A stretch of DNA of 13,204 bases from Thermoproteota archaeon (GTDB lineage Archaea; Thermoproteota; Methanomethylicia; Methanomethylicales; B66-G16). Below, in pieces: positions 6,668 to 12,731 of this stretch. The stretch is from the NCBI GenBank assembly GCA_003649085.1, contig QMQV01000042.1:1-13204 (forward strand). The letters are read 5' to 3'. A model generated the notes under the pieces. That model was not told the origin of the DNA, searched no databases, and worked only from the letters and a program-made list of their open reading frames with translations. The position numbers were made by a program, and so were the translations under genes. How positions within the stretch are numbered: position 1 is the first letter of the stretch; each line of letters starts with the position of its first letter.

Positions 6668-6676
6668 ATTTATAAG
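6668..6676 (-). promoter_or_regulatory. TATA box of the Hjc-like gene
   Basis: CTTATAAAT on the minus strand is centred about 28 bases before ATG 6644. Confidence 0.5.
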
Positions 6677-6726
6677 TTATTGCCGTGGATATATAAAAAA
6701 AATGAGGGTTTAAGCCTAGGTTAATG

Positions 6727-6734
6727 TTATATTA
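6727..6734 (+). promoter_or_regulatory. TATA box of ATPase/TOPRIM module 1
   Basis: TTATATTA is centred about 29 bases before the GGAGGG ribosome site at 6760-6765. A second TATA-like ATATATAAA at 6689-6697 could give a longer leader. The spacing TATA, GGAGGG, 7 bases, start recurs in module 2. Confidence 0.5.
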
Positions 6735-6759
6735 GGTGTTTTAGCTCTTTACTTTTCTT

Positions 6760-6765
6760 GGAGGG
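6760..6765 (+). promoter_or_regulatory. Shine-Dalgarno site deciding the start of the module 1 ATPase
   Basis: GGAGGG lies seven bases before TTG 6773. It favours that codon over the in-frame TTG at 6758, which overlaps this site and would only be used on a leaderless message. Confidence 0.5.
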
Positions 6766-6772
6766 TGGGTGG

Positions 6773-7846
6773 TTGGAGCCGTATATTAGGAAGGTGGCTT
6801 TATGGAATTTTAGGGGTATTCGTGGAGGGGTTTTGGAGTTTGCTCCCTTAACAATACTTGTTGGAGCAAACAACTGTGGTAAAAGTACGATTTTAGAAGC
6901 TTTATTTCTTGGTGCGGGGCTTTCGCGAAAAACACCTTATGTTCCCTATATGGCTGTTGAAGTTGTAAACAATCTCCATAGGACTCTTCATAGCGGCAGC
7001 TACGCCTTCCTTGTTCATAACTATACCGCTCCACATGCCTTTATAGTTTTGAATGTGGAGGATAGATTTATAGCTACGGTCTTCTTGTTAAAAGAAAATC
7101 ACATACGTGTAGAATATTTAGTTGCTGGAGAAGAAACCCGGCTGGATGTAGCTCTTGAACGTGTAGTTACGAAAGGTAGTGGGGGGACTAAACTATGTGA
7201 TCTCGATTTAAATTCCAATAAGGTATCTGATATTAATAAATGGGACCTTATTACATCTAAAGACATCCTAATTTTTCATCCTAAGCTTGTCAATGAGGCA
7301 TATGAATTTCTTAAAGGTTATTGGCCTGAGGTTAAAAACAAGCGTGTAAGTATGAAGATTGTCGAACTTGTTTCTCGTATATCTAATGAACGTTATGTTA
7401 ATCTTACATTGGAACCGTTTTATGGCGGACAACTAGCACTTTATGCTCAAAGACCTGATGGCTCTTCTATTAGGGTTGGTGACTTAGGTGATGGTGTTCA
7501 AGAGCTGCTTATCGCTGGTTTGTTGTATGAGATGGTTAAGCCTGGTGTTTTGCTCTGGGATGACTTTGAGTCTCATATGAACCCTAAGGCTTTGGTTGAG
7601 AGCTCGCTGTGGTTAACTGAGCTGGTTGAAAAAGGGACGCAAGTAGTGGTTTCAACGCATAGCCTTGAGGCGTTGAGGTGTTTAGCTAAGACTGCTGTTG
7701 AACATGTAGGTGAGGAGTACGTCTCCATAACGCTTTTGTCGCTAGTTAATGGCGAGCTCAAAGCCAAGAAAATGAGTTTAGAGGAGGTTGAAAAGCTTCA
7801 AGCAGCTGGCGTAGATGTCAGGATGGCGGAGGCAGCTCTATTTTGA
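6773..7846 (+). CDS. AAA_15/OLD-like ABC-class ATPase, module 1
   Basis: This 357-residue ATPase is the first gene of a two-gene module. From the start used here: Walker A GANNCGKST at 31-39 after the typical opening VALWNFRGIRGG; signature-like DLGDGVQ at 237-243; Walker B VLLWDDFES with Asp263, Asp264 and Glu266; and H-loop STHS at 294-297. These are the hallmarks of the RecF/OLD/AAA_15 group, which dimerise around ATP and often control a TOPRIM nuclease. It overlaps the next gene by four bases (TTGA), implying coupled translation. PARIS (AriA), Gabija and class 2 OLD systems pair such an ATPase with a TOPRIM protein (established), so a role in antiviral defence is inferred. The start is TTG 6773 by ribosome site; TTG 6758 would add five residues. 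All ATPase motifs are intact. Confidence 0.85.
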   Translation: MEPYIRKVALWNFRGIRGGVLEFAPLTILVGANNCGKSTILEALFLGAGLSRKTPYVPYMAVEVVNNLHRTLHSGSYAFLVHNYTAPHAFIVLNVEDRFIATVFLLKENHIRVEYLVAGEETRLDVALERVVTKGSGGTKLCDLDLNSNKVSDINKWDLITSKDILIFHPKLVNEAYEFLKGYWPEVKNKRVSMKIVELVSRISNERYVNLTLEPFYGGQLALYAQRPDGSSIRVGDLGDGVQELLIAGLLYEMVKPGVLLWDDFESHMNPKALVESSLWLTELVEKGTQVVVSTHSLEALRCLAKTAVEHVGEEYVSITLLSLVNGELKAKKMSLEEVEKLQAAGVDVRMAEAALF

Positions 7847-8556
7847 AGCTATGCCCTCTCGACAGCTCCCTCACCACCAGCATTAGAAGTTTTGTGCGAC
7901 GCCACAAACTAGAATCCTACACTTCAATGCTACAAGCTGATGTCAAGAAAACTGGGTTAATAGTCTTAGGAAACGGCAACCCAGAAGACTATGTAACAGC
8001 TATAATAGCTCATCACTTAAACGGCTCTAAGTGCGTAGCCTTTATCGTCAAGCCCACATATACAAAGGAGGCCTCAGTAAACGCTTTACCCGAATACGTA
8101 AGCTACATAAGAGGATTATCAGAGCCAGCAAACATAATATTCTTGATAGACCAAGACGATAAACCAGTTCAAGATGTGGTAAAAAGCTTTGTAGAAAAGC
8201 TTAGGGAAAAAACAAGTATCAAAAAGCAGAAAATAGGTGACCGCGTCGCACATTTTGAGTGTGAATATGCTGGTAAGAAGTTAATGGTGAAGCTAGTAGT
8301 TAACGGTATGGAGAGCGTAGACTACGTAAAACATACTATTGAAGACTATTTACTTGAAGCTGCTATTAAAACAAGTTTTAAAGAAGATGTTGAAAACTGC
8401 CTTAAAAGATGCGGTAAAGACCCTAAAACAACGTGGAGATGTCTAGGAAAAGATAAGCAGAACACAGTATATGAAAAGCTAGTAAAAAACCTTGAATTTA
8501 CAGGACAAGTGTTTAAAGAGCTTTTCAATGAGCTTAAGCTATTAGCTGAAAGTTAG
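7843..8556 (+). CDS. TOPRIM-like protein (DUF3226/DUF4435-type), module 1 effector candidate
   Basis: This 237-residue protein is translated from TTG inside the ATPase stop (TTT-TGA / TTG-AAG). Seen: a beta strand and glycine turn, LIVLGNGNPEDY (residues 39-50); a second strand ending in acidic residues, IIFLIDQDD (98-106); and HTIEDYLLEA (164-173), like the 'IEDYL' block of OLD, DUF3226 and DUF4435 TOPRIM proteins. Canonical TOPRIM has a catalytic Glu in the first loop, where this protein appears to have Asn44, so activity is uncertain. The C-terminal third has three cysteines (Cys186, Cys190, Cys200) that could bind a metal. The N-terminal 37 residues are absent from the paralogue at 9605-10186. 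Its coupling to the ATPase suggests a nuclease or regulator acting with it. TOPRIM assignment is likely, catalysis unproven. Confidence 0.65.
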   Translation: MKLCPLDSSLTTSIRSFVRRHKLESYTSMLQADVKKTGLIVLGNGNPEDYVTAIIAHHLNGSKCVAFIVKPTYTKEASVNALPEYVSYIRGLSEPANIIFLIDQDDKPVQDVVKSFVEKLREKTSIKKQKIGDRVAHFECEYAGKKLMVKLVVNGMESVDYVKHTIEDYLLEAAIKTSFKEDVENCLKRCGKDPKTTWRCLGKDKQNTVYEKLVKNLEFTGQVFKELFNELKLLAES

Positions 8557-8579
8557 AAGCTTTTGTTCACTGATATGCT

Positions 8580-8708
8580 TCAAAAAAGGTCTTTAAGTAA
8601 GGCTTTCTTAAACTCCTTAAAATCTCTAAAAGCTCTTAAATCGACATCTACTTCAATACTATCGATCAGCTCAGTTAAGTCCCTATCTTCAGCAAAACAA
8701 CGTCGCAT
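8580..8708 (-). CDS. 42-residue leaderless small ORF, unknown function
   Basis: The frame opens at ATG 8708 (MRRCFAEDRDLTELIDSIEV...) and ends with TGA at 8580. A strong TATA box at 8729-8738 is centred 26 bases before the ATG, the exact spacing of a leaderless archaeal gene. The peptide is acidic in its first half, then alternates Phe and Lys (AFRDFKEFKKALLKDLF), suggesting an amphipathic helix. It converges on module 1, ending 24 bases from its stop. I recognise no family. It could be a small regulator or antitoxin-like partner, or the tail of a lost gene. It is the only gene-like content I find in 8557-8955; bases 8740-8920 hold nothing beyond a weak GACCTC/GGGGTC hairpin near 8745. Confidence 0.45.
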   Translation of the reverse strand: MRRCFAEDRDLTELIDSIEVDVDLRAFRDFKEFKKALLKDLF

Positions 8709-8728
8709 AGGCAAAGTATTTCAAACAG

Positions 8729-8738
8729 CTATATAAAA
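8729..8738 (-). promoter_or_regulatory. TATA box of the 42-residue ORF
   Basis: TTTTATATAG on the minus strand is centred 26 bases before ATG 8708, one of the clearest promoter elements in the window. Confidence 0.55.
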
Positions 8739-8955
8739 CTACGCCTGACCTCCTATAGAGGGGTCGTTGGCTTCTATGCAAATTTCTCTAGTCACCTAAC
8801 TCAACTTAACCCCTACCTACGTACGTGCTAGCTTAGCCTTTACCAAAGCTCATTGGCTTCGAAAAGTGAGAGATTGAGCGAACAGACTTATTCCTCATCG
8901 TGAGCTAACGAGATTGAGAAAGGTTTAAGGGGTCAGCTAAGGAAAAAGAGAGTTT

Positions 8956-9486
8956 GTGAAGTGCCCAAAATGCGGATATGATATACCTAATGGAGCTAAA
9001 TTTTGCCCTAATTGTGGAGTAAAGCTCGAAGCTCGCGTAGGAGGAGATTTTATCTTAAAGCCTGGCTGCGTCGTAGCTGCTGGTTACTTAGCCATCATTT
9101 TAGGAGCTCTAGATCTCGCCGTGGGCTTAGCCTTCTTCTACCTGTCAGGCTTTATGGAAAGTTTTGTTCGAAGCCTTGCTGAACAAATTAAGTACACACA
9201 ACCACCACCTGCCCAGGTCACGACATCTCTACTTACGCTAAATACCATCAGCTTAGGAGCCTGTATTGTTGGGCTAATATTGATAGTAGGAGGAGGGTAT
9301 TTATTGGAGCTGCGCAAGGTTGGAGCTGTTATGGCAATCGCAACTTCATTAGCAGGGCTCGCGCTCACGCTTCTTATTGCTTTAAGCGTGCGCAGCGTAA
9401 CCGCGAATTTCTCTCTGGTCTTATCGCTAATTGAGGCGGCGACTCTTGTAGTACTCGTAGCTATGGGGTGGAAGTACTTGAGATAA
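8956..9486 (+). CDS. zinc-ribbon integral membrane protein
   Basis: The 176-residue product opens with a zinc ribbon, CPKCGYDI and FCPNCGVK (Cys3, Cys6, Cys17, Cys20). About four membrane segments follow (roughly 35-63, 90-118, 121-146 and 152-172), with a loop rich in Pro and Gln near 80-90. Fusions of a leading zinc ribbon to a small membrane domain are common in archaea and bacteria, and most have no assigned function. The GTG at 8956 fits a TATA-like GTTTAAGG about 30 bases upstream. It lies between the two ATPase/TOPRIM modules. Its last third is duplicated as a broken copy at about 2227-2410 in the same orientation, so this gene has been part of a segmental duplication. A role in the modules is not shown. 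Confidence 0.85.
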   Translation: MKCPKCGYDIPNGAKFCPNCGVKLEARVGGDFILKPGCVVAAGYLAIILGALDLAVGLAFFYLSGFMESFVRSLAEQIKYTQPPPAQVTTSLLTLNTISLGACIVGLILIVGGGYLLELRKVGAVMAIATSLAGLALTLLIALSVRSVTANFSLVLSLIEAATLVVLVAMGWKYLR

Positions 9487-9604
9487 GTTGAGACTCAGCT
9501 TTAAGTTTATGGTGAGCTAGCATGGTTTATTTTCTACTGGAAAGCTGATATTTAGCAGGAGAAGCTGGTAAGTAAGCTGAGAACGAGACATGCAGGTTTG
9601 GATG

Positions 9605-10186
9605 TTATATGCTACATTCCCGTTCTAGGGCTTTTAATACTGTGCTTAAGCCTTTGAAGGCTTTAGATATTTGGCTTATACTGGCTTTTTCTACTAACTT
9701 CTTGATTTTTCGATGTGCTTGTTTTGGCGCTGCTTGACCGTAGATTTGCTGAGCTAAGCTCTCGATATCTTCTTCTATGCGCTTTTCTCTGCCAGCTATA
9801 GCTACGTATAGAACTGTTTCTTTAGCTCCTCGAGTTAAGTTGAGGATTAAAGCTTCGCTAGTTTTCATGCGCTCTTCCACGCTACATCCATGCCCTATAA
9901 GCCAGTTTTTCACATCATCAATGCTTGGTACATGTTCTTTATCTATTAGGAATAATGCCCGCTTAACCTTGAACTTGTCTAAAAGTAGTATGAGGCTTTC
10001 AAGCGCGTTGAGGCCGGTTTTCCTCGGCATGTCCGGCGAGGGAAGTCGTATGGAGGTTATGGAGCATTTAGTGCCGTTGAAGCGTGGTGCAACGTAGCTT
10101 ACTACCTTCTCATCTCGCGCGCCATCTCCAAGTATTAAAAGCACCTGATCTTCTCTACCCTCAAATCCCCCAGATGCGTATCTCAA
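9605..10186 (-). CDS. TOPRIM-like protein, module 2, diverged paralogue
   Basis: This 193-residue protein is the second gene of module 2, starting at TTG inside the ATPase stop (CTT-TGA / TTG-AGA), the same four-base TTGA overlap as in module 1. It aligns with the module 1 protein: LLILGDGARDE (16-26) with LIVLGNGNPED, FNGTKC (36-41) with LNGSKC, NALESL (60-65) with NALPEY, LFLIDKEH (78-85) with IFLIDQDD, and RIEEDI (136-141) with TIEDYL. The second acidic motif is changed (Asp-Lys-Glu-His instead of Asp-Gln-Asp-Asp), while the first loop has Asp21 where module 1 has Asn. The module 1 N-terminal extension is missing. The C-terminal part is Lys-rich and helical. It may be a degraded or repurposed TOPRIM. 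Paralogy to module 1 is clear; catalysis is doubtful. Confidence 0.65.
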   Translation of the reverse strand: MRYASGGFEGREDQVLLILGDGARDEKVVSYVAPRFNGTKCSITSIRLPSPDMPRKTGLNALESLILLLDKFKVKRALFLIDKEHVPSIDDVKNWLIGHGCSVEERMKTSEALILNLTRGAKETVLYVAIAGREKRIEEDIESLAQQIYGQAAPKQAHRKIKKLVEKASISQISKAFKGLSTVLKALERECSI

Positions 10187-11193
10187 AGCTCCTCACGCGG
10201 CGTAAAGAGCTTTCTAACGTCTACGCCCTTTTCAAAAAACTCCTCTAGCTCATCAAGTGAATATTCTCGATAGGTTAAAGTGTCGTCTGGCAGCTTCCTC
10301 AACGAGAGGATTTTAGCGTCTTCAAGTTCAACAGATAGTATTTCGCGTAGCACGTCTATTGAATGCGTCGACATCACCACTTGCCAGTCGTGTTCAGACA
10401 ACCACTTTATAATGCCGTTGAGGAGGCTTGGGTGTGCTGAAGCTTCCAAATCATCCCATAATACCGCTCTAGGCTTGACAGCTTCAAGCCAGAGAGCACA
10501 CGTTAAAAACCTTTTAACACCATCGCCTACGTGCTCAAGCTCAACGTAGAATGGCTCGCCAGAAGGAGTCACCTTCCTCAACGCTAACCTATTAAATTTA
10601 ACAGTGACCTCTGTAAACTCATCGTCAATAACCTTTGAAACAAAGTCCTTAACAAGCTTAAAGTGCGCACCAGTTTTCTCAACAATACTCCAGTTAAGGG
10701 CTTCTCCTAACCTTGCCCCTAAATTCTGCCTAAAGCTATCGCTATTTGGAATGAGCATAGCATAGTCTACGGGATCAAGGTATTTAAGATCGAGTAAATC
10801 ACGCAACTTAAAGTGATAATAGCCACTGTCTCTAGAATTAAGCTCTTTTTCGATACCTTCAACATATACTTTTTGAGGACCTGTTGATGAAGATATTTCA
10901 AGCTTAAGCTGCTTTCCCTTAACTACACTCTCAATAATGCTCTTACCGCTATATCGGTAAACAAGCGATTCTGTACTTCTGTAAAGGAATTGGCTTAAGA
11001 AGTCAATTTTACTAAGACCCATAATTGATATACTTCTAACTTCCCATGGGAAAGGCAGAAGGAATAACGCCATTAAGATCGTGGTTTTCGCCGAGTTATT
11101 GGGCCCAATTAGCACTGTAAACTTTGAGAGCTTTAATGGCTCTTTACAAGTTTTAACTCCACAGAAGTTTTCTAAGCTAATGCTTTCAAACGT
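10183..11193 (-). CDS. AAA_15/OLD-like ABC-class ATPase, module 2, start codon abnormal
   Basis: Seen: Walker A GPNNSAKTT (the last Gly replaced by Ala), signature VGDGVKRF, Walker B AVLWDDLEAS, H-loop STHS, and a C-terminal SLDELEEFFEKGVDVR matching SLEEVEKLQAAGVDVR of module 1. The first ordinary start, GTG at 11115, would cut away the first beta strand. The 26 codons before it read as the expected N-terminus (FESISLENFCGVK ... KLSKFTVLIG) but contain no ATG, GTG or TTG. Codon 11193-11191 is ACG, seven bases after GGAGGG, exactly where module 1 has TTG, so I place the start there, giving about 336 residues against 357. A GTG at 11208 in the same frame meets TAA after three codons. Either ACG is used, translation begins at 11115, or the gene has lost its start. 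Confidence 0.7.
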   Translation of the reverse strand, partial: TFESISLENFCGVKTCKEPLKLSKFTVLIGPNNSAKTTILMALFLLPFPWEVRSISIMGLSKIDFLSQFLYRSTESLVYRYSGKSIIESVVKGKQLKLEISSSTGPQKVYVEGIEKELNSRDSGYYHFKLRDLLDLKYLDPVDYAMLIPNSDSFRQNLGARLGEALNWSIVEKTGAHFKLVKDFVSKVIDDEFTEVTVKFNRLALRKVTPSGEPFYVELEHVGDGVKRFLTCALWLEAVKPRAVLWDDLEASAHPSLLNGIIKWLSEHDWQVVMSTHSIDVLREILSVELEDAKILSLRKLPDDTLTYREYSLDELEEFFEKGVDVRKLFTPREEL

Positions 11194-11200
11194 GGTTTAA

Positions 11201-11206
11201 CCCTCC
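11201..11206 (-). promoter_or_regulatory. Shine-Dalgarno site of the module 2 ATPase
   Basis: GGAGGG on the minus strand, seven bases before ACG 11193. Module 1 has the same hexamer at the same distance from its TTG. The flanking TTTTC before the site is also shared, so the two leaders look homologous. Confidence 0.5.
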
Positions 11207-11231
11207 ACGAAAAAGCAATACGGGACAATAT

Positions 11232-11241
11232 GCTTAAAAAG
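11232..11241 (-). promoter_or_regulatory. TATA-like element of module 2
   Basis: CTTTTTAAGC on the minus strand is centred about 30 bases before the GGAGGG at 11206, matching the 29-base spacing in module 1. Confidence 0.4.
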
Positions 11242-11392
11242 TTTTAACATAAACTTCGATAACTGACATAGCACTTGTCCGTTAATTGACGTAGAGGACT
11301 TTGAGTTAGCTCTTGACACCTTAAGGAGCTTTAACCTAAATTCGTTCACGCATGACCATGGGAAACCTACTAGAACACGTCACGTGGTCTAT

Positions 11393-11803
11393 TTAAGCTG
11401 TCGACGCTATTTCCTCTAGTTTCTGGGTAAGTAGCGTTGCCAACTTGTTTATCATTTTCTCAACTTTTAGCCTATCGTCGTCGAAGAGGTCTTTGTCCAT
11501 GAAGTCGTGGTAGAAGTTTGCGTGTACGCGCTGGGCGGGTTTTAACCCCTCAGCTATGTCTTTGTGCTCGCTCGCCAACATGTTCAAGAACTCCACTACC
11601 TTTGAGTGATCGCCGAGCGTCTTTCCATAGAAAAGCCCTAAGGCGTATGTGAGCGCGTTCACCACGCCCCACAGATACTCTGACGCCTTGGAGTACTCTC
11701 CTCTATGATAGTGCTCTAAGTAGTTTTCATAGTATTTGTCAGCTAAGCTCTTCCTCCTCAATACCTCTTCAAGCTCAGCGAGGGGCAGCTTAAGCCACCA
11801 CAT
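11393..11803 (-). CDS. PaREP1/HEPN-like helical protein
   Basis: This 136-residue, all-helical-looking protein has the PaREP1-type layout. DKYYENYLEHYHRGEYSKAS is the first helix pair, WGVVNALTYALGLFYG the second, and RVHANFYHDFMD a conserved-looking block near residue 92. Arg92 and His99 fit the R-x(4-6)-H pattern of HEPN ribonucleases, while PaREP1 proteins (an archaeal family first seen repeated in Pyrobaculum) are distant HEPN relatives of unknown function. No nucleotidyltransferase (MNT) partner is present; instead two unknown genes precede it. It overlaps the upstream gene by 14 bases, so it is co-translated or co-transcribed. The ATG at 11803 follows GAGGG directly, too close for a normal ribosome site. 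Family call moderate, RNase activity speculative. Confidence 0.65.
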   Translation of the reverse strand: MWWLKLPLAELEEVLRRKSLADKYYENYLEHYHRGEYSKASEYLWGVVNALTYALGLFYGKTLGDHSKVVEFLNMLASEHKDIAEGLKPAQRVHANFYHDFMDKDLFDDDRLKVEKMINKLATLLTQKLEEIASTA

Positions 11804-12245
11804 CCCTCTTCGGGTATATCTCTAAGACCTCTTCGTCAACTTTTATGTGCGTGAGCTTGACCTTTAATACGTATTCATCTGGGAAAACCCCGTAGTCCCT
11901 GAAGAGAGGCCAAGACTCTTCAGAGATGTATAGGAAGTCGTGGGTTCCAATTGCTGCTACGCTCAAGGTAAAGCTTATCCTCTGCCCTATTAACTCCTTA
12001 AGCTTCAACTCCTCTCCGCTTAGCTCGCCGAAAAGCTTCTTGATATCTAAGACTTCGCCTTTAACCGCGTATTGAGCAGCATATAGGTTGTATTGCTGTG
12101 AAAGGCGGCTTTTCGGCACTTGGATGTAAACGCCTGAGTGCACTCCCTTGGCGGCAAACCCTCTCCGCAAAGCTCCTTCTACAATAAGTGCTAGTTTAAA
12201 CACCTGCTTAAGGAGGTGTGGGCAATGGTACTTTAGCTTTTTCAC
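11790..12245 (-). CDS. unknown protein, middle gene of the PaREP1/HEPN operon
   Basis: I do not recognise this 151-residue protein. The N-terminal part (KYHCPHLLKQVFKLALIVEGALRRGF) is helical and basic. The rest alternates short hydrophobic stretches typical of beta strands (GVYIQVPKSRL, RISFTLSVAAIG, YVLKVKLTHIKV, VLEIYP). No catalytic motif stands out. The start is GTG at 12245, the only usual start codon after an upstream in-frame TAG, without a clear ribosome site. It lies 30 bases after the first operon gene and overlaps the PaREP1/HEPN-like gene by 14 bases, so the three probably act together. Confidence 0.6.
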   Translation of the reverse strand: MKKLKYHCPHLLKQVFKLALIVEGALRRGFAAKGVHSGVYIQVPKSRLSQQYNLYAAQYAVKGEVLDIKKLFGELSGEELKLKELIGQRISFTLSVAAIGTHDFLYISEESWPLFRDYGVFPDEYVLKVKLTHIKVDEEVLEIYPKRDVVA

Positions 12246-12275
12246 AACTTCTCTTATCGGGCTTCGCGTTCTTAG

Positions 12276-12593
12276 CTAATGAGGTTTTTCCTCGCACTCA
12301 ACTATAATGACTTCCTCAAGGCTTATGTTTAGCTTCGCTAGCTCTTCTCTTGCTTGGTTTGCGTCTTTGATGTCTTCTTTGAAGAAGTCTATGTCGTATA
12401 GTGTCCCGTAGGGCTTCCACCCGTTGGCTACGAGCTTATCATATATGTCAGCTATTCGTTGAAGCCGTTTATCTAGTTCTTTGCCTAGTTCCCTAAGTTT
12501 TTGTGAATAGCTTGCTGGCAGCTCATTTCCTTCGAGGTCTTCAAGTTCCCAAGCAGGTTTCCCAAAGAGGAAAACGCTTATCTTCACGTTCAA
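12276..12593 (-). CDS. unknown small protein, first gene of the PaREP1/HEPN operon
   Basis: The 105-residue product begins with a strand-like MNVKISVFLFG, then a helix (YSQKLRELGKELDKRLQRI), then NGWKPYGTLYDIDFFK and a second helix (NAREELAKL-like region, about 78-88) before an acidic tail. I do not recognise the family. A beta-helix-beta pattern is plausible. The start is TTG at 12593; GTG at 12587 is an alternative two codons later. It heads a three-gene minus-strand operon and is divergent from the partial gene at 12732. Confidence 0.6.
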   Translation of the reverse strand: MNVKISVFLFGKPAWELEDLEGNELPASYSQKLRELGKELDKRLQRIADIYDKLVANGWKPYGTLYDIDFFKEDIKDANQAREELAKLNISLEEVIIVECEEKPH

Positions 12594-12693
12594 GCTACTT
12601 CAGCTCTCCGCTTTTCAAACTAGGTAGTTGAATGTGAGATTAGCTCTCTAGATGATGGCTTAGCTTAATAAAACGCGTGTTTTCATGTGCTGG

Positions 12694-12702
12694 CTTTATA
12701 TT
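12694..12702 (+). promoter_or_regulatory. TATA box of the partial right-edge gene
   Basis: CTTTATATT is centred about 34 bases before TTG 12732, leaving room for a short leader that carries GAGGGAG. Confidence 0.45.
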
Positions 12703-12731
12703 ATTTTACCTGTTTTTTGAGGGAGTATTTT

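Noticed and set aside
6810..7034. Minus-strand frame opposite the module 1 ATPase
   Set aside because: It overlaps the Walker A region of a clear ATPase and carries no recognisable domain.
8740..8770. GACCTC/GGGGTC hairpin as a terminator or operator
   Set aside because: The stem is six pairs with one wobble, has no T-tract and is not repeated elsewhere.
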